A stretch of 64,000 bases of DNA from Bacteroides sp. CAG:770. Lineage in GTDB: Bacteria; Bacteroidota; Bacteroidia; Bacteroidales; UBA932. Below, in pieces: positions 53,338 through 62,195 of the stretch. The stretch is taken from assembly GCA_000435075.1 (NCBI GenBank), contig FR890611.1, positions 1 through 64,000 on the forward strand, in the 5' to 3' direction. The notes below the pieces were generated by a model, which searched no databases, had not been told where the DNA came from, and saw only the letters and a list, made by a program, of their open reading frames with translations. The stretch's first letter is position 1, and each line of letters opens with the position of its first letter. Position numbers and translations under genes: made by a program.

Positions 53338-53352
53338 TAAGGAGAACGGTTT

Positions 53353-53511
53353 ATGGCAAAGAAAGCAGTCGCAACCTTCGCCGCTAAAGCAGGCGCAAGA
53401 AGCATTGTTAAATGTATCCGTATGGACAAATCTCCAAAGACCGGTGCTTACGTCTTTGTAGAGCAGTTCGTAGATGCTGGCAAAGAGAAGGAATTCTTCG
53501 AGAAGAAGTAA
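53353..53511 (+). CDS. DUF4295 protein, Bacteroidota ribosomal protein bL38
   Basis: The 52-residue basic protein begins MAKKAVATFAAKAGARSIVK and ends EKEFFEKK. DUF4295 is found only in Bacteroidota, and a protein of this family has been seen as an extra 50S component (bL38) in a Flavobacterium ribosome structure. It follows rpmG by 15 bases with GGAG upstream and precedes the operon terminator. It is easy to miss because of its size. Confidence 0.85.
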   Translation: MAKKAVATFAAKAGARSIVKCIRMDKSPKTGAYVFVEQFVDAGKEKEFFEKK

Positions 53512-53532
53512 TTTAAACTCGATTATATATTA

Positions 53533-53565
53533 GGGTGCAGTGTATTTTACGCTGCACCCTTTTTT
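53533..53565 (+). terminator. Terminator of rpmB-rpmG-bL38
   Basis: GGGTGCAG (53533-53540) pairs with CTGCACCC (53552-53559), followed by a run of Ts. The T-run supplies the -33 TTG of the ftsY promoter. Confidence 0.9.
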
Positions 53566-53593
53566 GTATTTGGACGTGAATTGATTATCTTTG
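53564..53593 (+). promoter_or_regulatory. Promoter of ftsY
   Basis: TTG (53564-53566), exactly 19 bases and TATCTTTG (53586-53593) match the consensus fully. Transcription would start near 53600, just before the ATG at 53615, which rules out the upstream ATG at 53591 lying inside the -7 element. Confidence 0.82.
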
Positions 53594-53614
53594 TACGTTA
53601 AACTGCTCATTCTT

Positions 53615-54586
53615 ATGGGAATATTTGATAAAGGAGTAAAAAAAACCAACGAAGGCTTTTTCAAAAGGCTTTCCAGAGCGATTGTAGGCAAGTCGAGAGT
53701 TGATGACAGTGTCCTGGATGCAATAGAGGAAGCACTCATATCCTCAGATATGGGCGTTGACACCACATTGAAAATAATCGACAATCTCGAAGAGAGAGTG
53801 GAAAAGGACAAGTTCATGTCAATGACAGAACTGACCGAAATGCTCAGGGACGAGATTGCCAAACTTCTCGACGTGGAAGGTGCTCCTGAACCTCAGGAAA
53901 AGTCTTCAGGCTGGTTCTCGGGAAAGAAAGAAGTTCTTCCTTACGATTTCACCAAGAAGCCTTATGTAATTCTGGTTGTCGGAGTAAATGGAGTCGGCAA
54001 GACTACGACCATCGGCAAACTTGCAGCTCGCCTCAAGGCCTCAGGAAAGAATGTCGTTCTGGGGGCTGCTGACACTTTCCGTGCAGCTGCAGTCGAGCAG
54101 TTGCAGATATGGGCAGACAGGGCAGGCGTTTCCATCGTCAAGCAGGAAATGGGTTCGGACCCGGCTTCTGTGGCATACGATACCGTAAGTTCTGCAATTG
54201 CCAAGGGTGCAGACGTCGTTATCATCGACACTGCCGGCAGATTGCATAACAGGGTGAATCTCATGAATGAGCTCACGAAAATCAGAAATGTGATCCGTAA
54301 GGTGATACCTGATGCGCCTCATGAGGTAATGCTTGTATTGGATGGTTCTACAGGACAGAATGCCTACCAGCAGGCAAAGGAATTCTCGAAGGCGACTGAC
54401 GTGAATTCATTGGCAATCACCAAATTGGACGGCTCGGCCAAGGGCGGTGTCGTTATCGGAATCGTCGACCAGCTTAAAGTCCCTATCAAGTTCATCGGAA
54501 TCGGTGAGGGCATTGACGACCTGAAAGTCTTCGATAAAAAGGAATTCGCCGCCTCATTGTTCAATCCGGAAGACATTGACAAATAG
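53615..54586 (+). CDS. ftsY: Signal recognition particle receptor FtsY
   Basis: This 323-residue SRP GTPase docks ribosome-SRP complexes at the membrane. It has the N domain (about 20-85), then the G domain with GVNGVGKTTTIGKLA (G1), DTFRAAAVEQLQ, DTAGR (G3) and TKLDGSAKGG (G4-G5). The acidic A domain found in E. coli is missing, as in most Bacteroidota. The start at 53615 follows from the promoter position. Confidence 0.96.
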   Translation: MGIFDKGVKKTNEGFFKRLSRAIVGKSRVDDSVLDAIEEALISSDMGVDTTLKIIDNLEERVEKDKFMSMTELTEMLRDEIAKLLDVEGAPEPQEKSSGWFSGKKEVLPYDFTKKPYVILVVGVNGVGKTTTIGKLAARLKASGKNVVLGAADTFRAAAVEQLQIWADRAGVSIVKQEMGSDPASVAYDTVSSAIAKGADVVIIDTAGRLHNRVNLMNELTKIRNVIRKVIPDAPHEVMLVLDGSTGQNAYQQAKEFSKATDVNSLAITKLDGSAKGGVVIGIVDQLKVPIKFIGIGEGIDDLKVFDKKEFAASLFNPEDIDK

Positions 54587-54646
54587 AAACATCAAGCGGC
54601 TTTTCAGAGTACGTGAACATTATATTGACAATTAACGATTATAAAT

Positions 54647-57091
54647 ATGAAACTTTCTTACAGTTGGCTTAAAAACTATCTTGAGTGCGACCTCACGCCG
54701 CAGCAGGTAGCTGATGCAATGACTTCCATCGGAATCGAGGTTGATTCTGTAGCGGAAGAAGAGGAAATCCCCGGCGGACTTGCCGGAGTGGTTGTCGCAG
54801 AGGTCGTTGAGTGCGAAGCGCATCCTAATTCAGATCATCTCCATATAACTAAGGTCAATGATGGTACAGGCGAACTCCTTACAGTTGTCTGTGGAGCCCC
54901 TAATGTGGCGGCCGGCCAGAAAGTTCTCTTTGCAAGGCTTGGAGCAGTCCTCCCGGGAGACTTCAAAATCAAGAAGTCCAAGATCCGCGGAGTCGAGTCT
55001 TTCGGTATGATCTGCGCTGAGGATGAACTCGGTATCGGAAACAGCCACGACGGAATCAAGGTTCTCCCTGAAGATGCTGTCGTAGGTACTTCCGCAAAGG
55101 AGTATCTCCACCTCAAGTCAGATGCTGTCATCGAATATGAGATTACTGCAAACCGTGTGGACGCTGCGTCACATATCGGAGTAGCGAGAGACCTGTATGC
55201 ATATCTCAGATTGAACAATATACCTTGCAAATTCGCATATCCTGATGTCTCCGCATTCAAGGACGGCGAGGGTGAAGGTGCGATTCCAGTCGAGGTGAGA
55301 GACTTCGAAGGTGCGCCTGAATATGAGGGAATCACCATCGAGGGCGTAAAGGTAGGACCTTCTCCGGAATGGCTCCAGAAGAAGCTTTTTGCCATCGGCC
55401 TGCACCCTATCAACAATATCGTCGATATTTCCAATTTCGTTCTCTTCGAAGTGGGCCAGCCGTTGCATACCTTTGATGCTGACGAGATTACCGGCGGGAA
55501 GGTAATAGTGAGAAGAGCGGAAGAAGGCGAGAAGATCGTTACACTCGACGGAGTGGAGAGAACCCTTCATGCCAATGATATGGTGATTGCCAATGCTGAC
55601 GGCCCGATGTGTATCGCGGGAGTATTCGGCGGTGAAAAGTCCGGTGTTACCGAGAAGACTGTCAATGTCTTTGTGGAGAGCGCTTATTTCGACCCTCATT
55701 CAATCCGCAAGACATCCAAAACCCATGGCATCCAGACAGATGCGTCATTCAGATACGAGAGAGGTGCCGACCCTGGAATCATTCCTTTTGCCGCGAAGAG
55801 GGCCGCATTGCTGATTCTCGAACTTGCCGGCGGACATATCAAGGGAAAGACTCGGATTTCTTACCCTCAGCCTATAGAGAAGAAAGTCATTGACCTGGAT
55901 TATGACAGAATCGAGGCTTTCATCGGAAAGAAACTCGGTCATGATGTCATTGAAAACATTCTGACATACCTTGCTTATGACTTTATCGAGAAGAGACCTG
56001 GCGGTGCCAAGGTTGCTGCTCCGTCATATATGATTGACGTTTATCGTGAGTGTGATGTAGTAGAGGAAATCCTTCGCATCTACAGCTACAATAACATTGA
56101 ACTTCCTCAGCACATGAAGATGTCTGTGGGAACAACTCCTGACCCGGATCCGGAGGCAACTAGGAACTACATTTCCAACTTCCTCGTTGCGGACGGTTTC
56201 GTTGAGACCATGAACAACTCCCTGACAAAGGGTGCATATTATTCAGGACTCCAGACATTCCCTGAGGAAAGGTGCGTGAAAATTGTGAATCCGTTGAGTT
56301 CTGACCTCAATGTCATGAGACAGACCCTGATTCTGAACGGTCTCGAGGTTATCGCATACAATGTAAACAGACAGATCAGCTCACTCCGTACATTTGAGTA
56401 TGGTTCTGTATATCAGAGACTTCCGGGTACGGACGGCAAGACGCTCGCTTCTTATGAGGAGCACCAGTGCTTTGCAATGTTCCTTTCAGGTCCAAATGCC
56501 AAGTCTTGGCGTATGGGCGAGCAGAAAGGCAATTATTTCCAGCTGAAGGGCTACTTCGAGCAGCTTTGCAGACGTTATGCCATCGACCTCTATACCATGG
56601 AGACTGAGGCTGCTCCATCTGATATTTTCAGCGAGGGAATCGTTTACCGTCTGCCTGGAACACACGAGGTATTTGCGACATTGGGTACCGTTTCTCCTGC
56701 ATTGGCAAAGAAATTCGATGTGCGTCAGCCGGTATTTGCGGTCGAGATTGTATGGCAGGTTCTCCTGAAACTCATCGCAAGAGTGAAAGTGAAGTTCCAG
56801 GAATTGCCTAAGTTCCCGGAGGTGAGACGTGACCTCGCATTGCTTATCGACGAGTCTGTTTCCTATGCCGATCTTTCCCGCGCAGCCCACAAGGCAGTGA
56901 AGAAGATTCTCAAGCAGGTTACATTGTTCGACGTATATAGAGGAGACAAGATACCTGAAGGCAAGAAGCAGTATGCATTGAACTTCGTCCTCCAGGATCC
57001 TGACAAGACATTGACAGACAATGAGGTGGAGAAGGCTATGGATCGTCTTCTCGCTACATTCCAGAACTCTTTCGGTGCGACATTGAGGTAA
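54647..57091 (+). CDS. pheT: Phenylalanyl-tRNA synthetase beta subunit
   Basis: The 814-residue subunit of the heterotetrameric enzyme has the N-terminal tRNA-binding OB domain (about 40-150: VVECEAHPNSDHLHITKVND, VVCGAPNVAAGQKV), the B3/B4 domain (about 215-385), the B5 domain (about 405-475), the core (about 480-700) and a C-terminal FDX-ACB anticodon domain (about 720-814: LPKFPEVRRDLALLIDE). Full length. pheS is not in this window, so the subunits are encoded apart. Confidence 0.96.
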   Translation: MKLSYSWLKNYLECDLTPQQVADAMTSIGIEVDSVAEEEEIPGGLAGVVVAEVVECEAHPNSDHLHITKVNDGTGELLTVVCGAPNVAAGQKVLFARLGAVLPGDFKIKKSKIRGVESFGMICAEDELGIGNSHDGIKVLPEDAVVGTSAKEYLHLKSDAVIEYEITANRVDAASHIGVARDLYAYLRLNNIPCKFAYPDVSAFKDGEGEGAIPVEVRDFEGAPEYEGITIEGVKVGPSPEWLQKKLFAIGLHPINNIVDISNFVLFEVGQPLHTFDADEITGGKVIVRRAEEGEKIVTLDGVERTLHANDMVIANADGPMCIAGVFGGEKSGVTEKTVNVFVESAYFDPHSIRKTSKTHGIQTDASFRYERGADPGIIPFAAKRAALLILELAGGHIKGKTRISYPQPIEKKVIDLDYDRIEAFIGKKLGHDVIENILTYLAYDFIEKRPGGAKVAAPSYMIDVYRECDVVEEILRIYSYNNIELPQHMKMSVGTTPDPDPEATRNYISNFLVADGFVETMNNSLTKGAYYSGLQTFPEERCVKIVNPLSSDLNVMRQTLILNGLEVIAYNVNRQISSLRTFEYGSVYQRLPGTDGKTLASYEEHQCFAMFLSGPNAKSWRMGEQKGNYFQLKGYFEQLCRRYAIDLYTMETEAAPSDIFSEGIVYRLPGTHEVFATLGTVSPALAKKFDVRQPVFAVEIVWQVLLKLIARVKVKFQELPKFPEVRRDLALLIDESVSYADLSRAAHKAVKKILKQVTLFDVYRGDKIPEGKKQYALNFVLQDPDKTLTDNEVEKAMDRLLATFQNSFGATLR

Positions 57092-57125
57092 CTCGGAGCT
57101 TGTATCTGGATAACTTGAAGAGGTA

Positions 57126-57845
57126 ATGCCGATGAAAAGAATCTTTCGGATTGTATTGACAGCCTTTGTGGTTTTGATGGCTTTCTCATGCAGCAGGCAG
57201 GGGCGAGTCATTCCTAGTCATAAGATGGCACGTATTTATGCGGATATGCTTGTGAGGGACCAGTGGCTTCTGAACAATTCGGATTGGTTTGGCCGGGCGG
57301 ACACGTCGCTCGTTTATGAGCCTATCCTCAGGAAATATGGATATACCACGATGGATTATGTCCATAGCGTGGCCCATTATATGGAGAACCCTGAAGATCT
57401 GGGAAAGATTTTCGGCGAGACGAAGGATATCATTGATGCCCATATCAAGGAACTTACGGCTGAATCCAGGGCGAAAGCGCGTCTTGACAGCATCCTCCGT
57501 GCCATCGAGGCCAGTCCTCACAGGAGGGCTCCTCTGTATCTGGATATGGACAGCGACTCGATTCGCCTTGATACCGTTGCGGTTGACATTGACACTAACG
57601 GTATTCTTGTGTGGAAGAGGATTCTGCTTGACACGTTGTACAAGGGACCTCAGATGGTCATAAGGTCGGAGCGTGATTCCATTGCAAGGGCCGATTCAGT
57701 CAGGGCCGCGAAGGCCGACTCTCTGGAGAAACTGAAACTGTCCAGGCCTATCAAGATCAATGTCCCCCCGAAGAGATTTCCGAAGCCCGAAAGACCTGTA
57801 TCGCCATCACTAAAATTGAGAATTAATGAGAAGAATATCAGCTAA
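57126..57845 (+). CDS. DUF4296 lipoprotein
   Basis: The 239-residue protein has a lipoprotein signal (VLMAFSC, followed by SRQGRVIP) and the DUF4296 helical domain (about 30-115: IPSHKMARIYADMLVRDQWL, ILRKYGYTTMDYVHSVAHYM), with a charged, Lys/Pro-rich tail. The family is specific to Bacteroidota and has no known function. ATG at 57132 is an equally good start. Its 3' end overlaps the amidohydrolase gene by 20 bases. Confidence 0.78.
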   Translation: MPMKRIFRIVLTAFVVLMAFSCSRQGRVIPSHKMARIYADMLVRDQWLLNNSDWFGRADTSLVYEPILRKYGYTTMDYVHSVAHYMENPEDLGKIFGETKDIIDAHIKELTAESRAKARLDSILRAIEASPHRRAPLYLDMDSDSIRLDTVAVDIDTNGILVWKRILLDTLYKGPQMVIRSERDSIARADSVRAAKADSLEKLKLSRPIKINVPPKRFPKPERPVSPSLKLRINEKNIS

Positions 57846-59013
57846 ATACCTTTATACCAATGATTCTGAGGCACCGCTCATGAACGGTTACGTTGTTCTT
57901 GACGATAACGGAACTGTCGTGGGGATCGGAGTGAGTGAAGATCCTGCGGCGGAGCCCGAGTACTATGACGGAGCGATTGTCCCTGGATTTGTCAATGCCC
58001 ATTGCCATCTTGAATTGTCGTACCTGAAGGGAAAATTCCGCAAGGGTACCGGAATGGCGGGTTTCATTGACCAGATCAATGCCATGAGGGATACATCTTC
58101 CATGGAGGAAAAGAAGGCTGACATCGAGTATTGGCTGGATACGATGTGGAACAGGGGTGTTTCGGCGATGGCTGACATCTCCAACTGCAGCGATTCTTTC
58201 GAGGCCAAGTCGAAGTCACCGATGTTTACAAGGACATTCCTTGAGGTGTTCGGAACTGAGCCTGAGGATTGCGACAATGTTATGAATGGAGTCAGGAAAC
58301 TCGCGGAAGTTGCTGAAGGATACGGCATTGCAGCATCGCCTACTCCTCATGCATGCTATACGATGAGTCCTGAACTTGTGACTGCCGTTTCTGCGGAGGG
58401 CTTGAAGTCAGGATATCTGTCATTCCATAGTGAGGAGACTCAGGAAGAGGAAGATATGATGATTTCAGGAACAGGTGCGATGTATGAGAACCGCAAACGT
58501 GCCGGAATGAGCATGCCTCCTGTGACCGGAAAGTCATCATTGCTTTATTTTATTGACAGACTTGAACATGCGCATCCTGCTCCGTTTGACGAACATATCC
58601 TGCTGGTGCATGAGTGCTGTATGAACCAGGAGGGAATAGATGCCGTGAAGAAGGTCATGAATCATCCTTTCGTGGCGTTGTGTCCTTGTTCCAACATATT
58701 TATCCACAATGCGTTGCCTCCAGTTGAACTGATGAGGAAGTCGGGACTTAAGCTGACGGTCGGCACGGATTCCCTGTCAAGCAATGATGACCTTGACATG
58801 GTGCGTGAAATCTTCTGTCTTCAGGAGAATTTCCCTGAAGTTCCGCTTGCTGAGATTATATTCTGGGCGACTGCGAATGGTGCCGAATTTATCGGAAAAG
58901 GAAAAGAATTAGGATATATCAGGAAAGATTTCAGACCTGGTATCGTATTTATTAATCATATAGGAAAAGATGGCAGGCTCACAACTGCCAGCGTTTCCAG
59001 ACGAATAGTATAG
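57826..59013 (+). CDS. Amidohydrolase / chlorohydrolase-family deaminase
   Basis: The 395-residue metal enzyme has the amidohydrolase barrel marks: VNAHCHLELSYLKG (first HxH), FHSEETQEEE, LLVHECCMNQ (His) and VGTDSLSSNDDLDM (Asp), the pattern of the guanine-deaminase/MTA-SAH-deaminase group. It probably deaminates a purine or pterin-like compound in the cytoplasm; the exact substrate cannot be read. It overlaps the DUF4296 gene and is 2 bases before the radical SAM gene, so the three are probably cotranscribed. Confidence 0.85.
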   Translation: MRRISAKYLYTNDSEAPLMNGYVVLDDNGTVVGIGVSEDPAAEPEYYDGAIVPGFVNAHCHLELSYLKGKFRKGTGMAGFIDQINAMRDTSSMEEKKADIEYWLDTMWNRGVSAMADISNCSDSFEAKSKSPMFTRTFLEVFGTEPEDCDNVMNGVRKLAEVAEGYGIAASPTPHACYTMSPELVTAVSAEGLKSGYLSFHSEETQEEEDMMISGTGAMYENRKRAGMSMPPVTGKSSLLYFIDRLEHAHPAPFDEHILLVHECCMNQEGIDAVKKVMNHPFVALCPCSNIFIHNALPPVELMRKSGLKLTVGTDSLSSNDDLDMVREIFCLQENFPEVPLAEIIFWATANGAEFIGKGKELGYIRKDFRPGIVFINHIGKDGRLTTASVSRRIV

Positions 59014-59015
59014 TT

Positions 59016-59771
59016 ATGTTGAGGGAGAAAATAGTTTTCGGACCGATTTTCAGCAGAAGACTGGGATCTTCGCTGGGGATTAATCTTCTTCCGGAAGAGG
59101 GAAAGCTTTGTAATTTCGACTGCGTCTATTGCGAATGCGGCTGGAATCGCGACGGAAGGGGAGATATCCGGATTCCGTCTGCGGAAGACTTGCGTAAAGC
59201 ATTGGAACTCAAGCTTGAAGAGTGTAAGGCATCTGGCATTGGCATTGACTCCATCACTTTCTCTGGTGACGGTGAGTCGACATTGAACCCTCAGTTCCCG
59301 GAGATGGTCGACGTGACTATTGAACTCCGCGACCGTTATTATCCGAAGTCGGTGATATCGGTACTTACCAATGCTACCAGAATTTGCAGACCTGAGGTCC
59401 GCAAGGCATTGATGAAGGTGGACAATGCTATTCTGAAACTTGATGCATCATCTGACAGGATGGTGGAGATGATAAATCAGCCTGCTTGCGATTATTCGGT
59501 CAGGGATATTGTTGAAGATATGAAACTGTTTGATGGTCAGTTCATCATGCAGACAATGTTCTTGCGTTTCCCTGGATTTGATTCTCTGGAACCGGAGAAT
59601 CTGAAAAACTGGATGGACATCGTCAGAGAAGTGAAACCACGTGAGGTGATGGCATATACATTGGACCGTCCGGCTCCTGCAGAAGGGCTCGAGAAGGTTC
59701 ATCCGGATGAAATGAAACGTGCTTTGCAGCCGTTGATTGACGAGGGCTTCAAGGTGCAGATTAAAGGATAA
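59016..59771 (+). CDS. Radical SAM protein
   Basis: The 251-residue protein has the iron-sulfur motif CNFDCVYC (Cys32, Cys36, Cys39) after FGPIFSRRLGSSLGINLLP, and the SAM-binding ITFSGDGESTLNP. The opening FGPxxSRRLGxSLGI is shared with small radical SAM proteins related to wyosine-type and other uncharacterised enzymes. No C-terminal extra cluster is seen. The reaction is unknown. Confidence 0.87.
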   Translation: MLREKIVFGPIFSRRLGSSLGINLLPEEGKLCNFDCVYCECGWNRDGRGDIRIPSAEDLRKALELKLEECKASGIGIDSITFSGDGESTLNPQFPEMVDVTIELRDRYYPKSVISVLTNATRICRPEVRKALMKVDNAILKLDASSDRMVEMINQPACDYSVRDIVEDMKLFDGQFIMQTMFLRFPGFDSLEPENLKNWMDIVREVKPREVMAYTLDRPAPAEGLEKVHPDEMKRALQPLIDEGFKVQIKG

Positions 59772-59784
59772 AACTAATAATATT

Positions 59785-60678
59785 ATGAGTGAATTATATT
59801 TGAATTACGGTTATTCACCTGATAAGGAGGCTATTGACAGAAGCCTTGACCTTATCGCTTCCAATCTTGAGAATGTCGTTTCCGAGTCTGTTCTCAGGGA
59901 CTGCTTCTCATACATGGACCTCACCTCGCTCAAGACGACTGACGGTGTGGCCAGCATTACTAAACTTATCGACAAGGTGAATTCTTACAGGGAGACATAT
60001 CCTAACTATCCTCTCCCTGCTTCAGTCTGCGTTTATCCTAACCTCGTTCACGTCATAAAGGAGAAACGTAATGACCAGGCGCTTCATGCGACTGCTGTGG
60101 CAGGTTGTTTCCCGACATCACAGTCCTTTGTGGAAATCAAGGCTGCAGAGTGTGCGATGGCAGTGGAAGCCGGTGCTGACGAGATTGATATCGTATTGGC
60201 ACTCAATGCTTTCATGGAAGGAAACTATGAGGCTGCCGCTGACGAAATCAGAGCTTGTAGGAAGGCAGTGGATGAGGCTGGTGCGCGTGAAGGCCGCAAG
60301 GTCGTTCTCAAGGTCATCATCGAGAGCGGCGTTCTCGCAACTCCTGAAAGAATCGCTGATGCTTCGTTCCTCGCTATGGAATGCGGCGCAGACTTCATCA
60401 AGACCTCTACCGGAAAGGTTGATGTCAATGCTACTCCGATGGCTGCTTACGTCATGTGCGAGTGCATCCGCAAGTTCTACGAGAAGACAGGCCGCAAGGT
60501 CGGTTTCAAGGCTGCCGGTGGTGTTTCCACGGTGATGGATGCCATTTGCTACTATTCGATTGTGTCAGCCGTTCTCGGAAATGAGTGGCTTAATCCTACA
60601 CTTTTCCGCTTCGGCGTAAGCCGTCTTGCAAATAACCTGATGTCTGCCATCGAGCAGAAGACTGTGGCTTATTTCTAG
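59785..60678 (+). CDS. deoC: Deoxyribose-phosphate aldolase
   Basis: The 297-residue class I aldolase splits 2-deoxyribose-5-phosphate into acetaldehyde and glyceraldehyde-3-phosphate. It has CVYPNLVHVIKE, the Schiff-base strand VVLKVIIESGVL and the second lysine motif FIKTSTGKVDVNATPMAAYV, plus GFKAAGGVST. It is longer at the N terminus than E. coli DeoC, as is usual in Bacteroidota. ATG at 59785 is preferred over 59737, which lies inside the previous gene. Confidence 0.94.
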   Translation: MSELYLNYGYSPDKEAIDRSLDLIASNLENVVSESVLRDCFSYMDLTSLKTTDGVASITKLIDKVNSYRETYPNYPLPASVCVYPNLVHVIKEKRNDQALHATAVAGCFPTSQSFVEIKAAECAMAVEAGADEIDIVLALNAFMEGNYEAAADEIRACRKAVDEAGAREGRKVVLKVIIESGVLATPERIADASFLAMECGADFIKTSTGKVDVNATPMAAYVMCECIRKFYEKTGRKVGFKAAGGVSTVMDAICYYSIVSAVLGNEWLNPTLFRFGVSRLANNLMSAIEQKTVAYF

Positions 60679-60699
60679 ACGTCAGCCTGATTATATATT

Positions 60700-60737
60700 A
60701 AAAACGGAGCCTGAGATTGTCTCAGACTCCGTTTTTT
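60700..60737 (+). terminator. Terminator after deoC
   Basis: A strong stem (AAAACGGAG and CCTGAGA paired with TCTCAGA and CTCCGTTTT) ends in TTTTTT. It is nearly symmetric, so it may also stop transcripts of the convergent phosphatase gene. Confidence 0.88.
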
Positions 60738-60774
60738 CGATTTATATGCCGGCGGTGTTGCCTGTTTTGGCGCC

Positions 60775-62046
60775 CTACAGCAAACCTTCAAGATATTCTC
60801 TCAATTCGCTCCAATGATAGTACGGACCGACTGCAGTCTTCAATGCCGGGATACTCGTTTCCTTCTCATTGTTGAGGAGTTTGACCAGGATGTCTCCCTT
60901 TTTGTTGTGATAGAATACCATCTGGAAATTGGTTCCCATCGGAATCCTGTCGTAGGTTGTCCACGAATCATGGATGCCGTCCATAGGCCGTCTCACATTG
61001 TAATTCTCCAGGCCTATGAGACCATAGAACGGAAGGATGCCGGTATCATGTCCGAAACGTAGGTCCGCTGCTCTTCCGCTGCCGTTTTCAAGGGCTGCAT
61101 CAGCCTTCTTCAGGAAATCTCTCAACAGGTCCTTGGCCGCGTCAGAACTGATTTGTCCGTATTCCTTCGAGTTTCCGAACTGACCGTAGAACTTGTCTGA
61201 ACGAATCGCAGTCTGCTCTGCAAGTTCCTCTGCATCAAGATATTTGAAAAGGTCAATGTTAAGAAAATCCAGACATTGGCAGATGGATCCTACCATAGCT
61301 ATGGATTTGCAGAATTCTAACGGATCTGAAACGGCCTCGATTCCTTTTTCTTTGTCTGTGAAAATACTTTCCATGAGTTTGTCTGCATGACAGGTAGCGC
61401 TTCTTACTGAATCTTCATAGTGATTGCACTCCTCCCTCATTTGTTTGTCACCTACTGACTTGGCAAGATATCTGAAATATCTCTGGCCTGTTGCGAAACT
61501 GAACTGCAATGACGGATTCTCCTCCTTGAGTTCAGTCGTGAAGTTGGCCATGCTGATGATGCATCTCGGGATATCGCTGGATACGCAGTCGACTTCTTTG
61601 CGGTCCTTGGAGTTGAAAGCCTGCGGGAATCTTTCATACATTCTTTCCGCGATTCCCCTGTGCTCCCTTGCTCCTCTTGGCGAAAGTTCTCCTTCCATGC
61701 CGTCGTGCTCTTTCAATACAGCGAAAAAGTCGTTGTAGAGTTGCATTCCAGTCTCATTCAGGATGCCTTCTTCCTTGGCCTTGCGGAGTCCCTGTTCGCC
61801 ATAGTTGAAGTATCTCAATGATGTGTGGTATCTCGACCCGTGCCGTCCATAATGAGAAATGTAGAATGGGGTGTAGCCTTTCGGCGCGGGTGTGTCGGAG
61901 AGGTCTTCATAGTGGTATGGATGATAGACTCCGGCTGCGATTTCCTTGTCTTTCGCTACACGTTCCGTGTATGTCTGGGCGTCGGCAAAGATGCTGAAAG
62001 CCAGCAAAAGTGTCGAAAATGTTAAGATTTTGTTACAGAGCTTCAT
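60775..62046 (-). CDS. Histidine acid phosphatase (MINPP/phytase-like)
   Basis: The 423-residue secreted enzyme (signal ending SIFADA) has the nucleophile motif SHYGRHGSRY with His69, and the proton-donor motif FGHDTG with His333-Asp334. The pattern and length fit bacterial MINPP-type histidine phosphatases of gut Bacteroidota, which dephosphorylate inositol phosphates such as phytate in the periplasm or outer-membrane vesicles. Substrate is inferred from family, not shown. It has its own promoter. Confidence 0.88.
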   Translation of the reverse strand: MKLCNKILTFSTLLLAFSIFADAQTYTERVAKDKEIAAGVYHPYHYEDLSDTPAPKGYTPFYISHYGRHGSRYHTSLRYFNYGEQGLRKAKEEGILNETGMQLYNDFFAVLKEHDGMEGELSPRGAREHRGIAERMYERFPQAFNSKDRKEVDCVSSDIPRCIISMANFTTELKEENPSLQFSFATGQRYFRYLAKSVGDKQMREECNHYEDSVRSATCHADKLMESIFTDKEKGIEAVSDPLEFCKSIAMVGSICQCLDFLNIDLFKYLDAEELAEQTAIRSDKFYGQFGNSKEYGQISSDAAKDLLRDFLKKADAALENGSGRAADLRFGHDTGILPFYGLIGLENYNVRRPMDGIHDSWTTYDRIPMGTNFQMVFYHNKKGDILVKLLNNEKETSIPALKTAVGPYYHWSELREYLEGLL

Positions 62047-62071
62047 TTTTTTGATGTAAATATGTCCATTG

Positions 62072-62102
62072 CAAAGTTAGGAAATCTGCCCTGTAATAGC
62101 AA
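62072..62102 (-). promoter_or_regulatory. Promoter of the histidine phosphatase gene
   Basis: On the minus strand TTG (62102-62100), 20 bases and TAACTTTG (62079-62072), an exact -7 match. Confidence 0.75.
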
Positions 62103-62138
62103 GAAAGCCGGAATATTGAGAAAAAGCAATTTCATTTT

Positions 62139-62167
62139 TTGAAAATGGTTTTGTCGGGATAATTTTG
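62139..62167 (+). promoter_or_regulatory. Promoter of the HELAH lipoprotein gene
   Basis: TTG (62139-62141), 18 bases and TAATTTTG (62160-62167). Transcription would start near 62174, which excludes the GTG at 62172 as start codon. Confidence 0.7.
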
Positions 62168-62195
62168 CCACGTGACCAAAAATAATAATGACACC

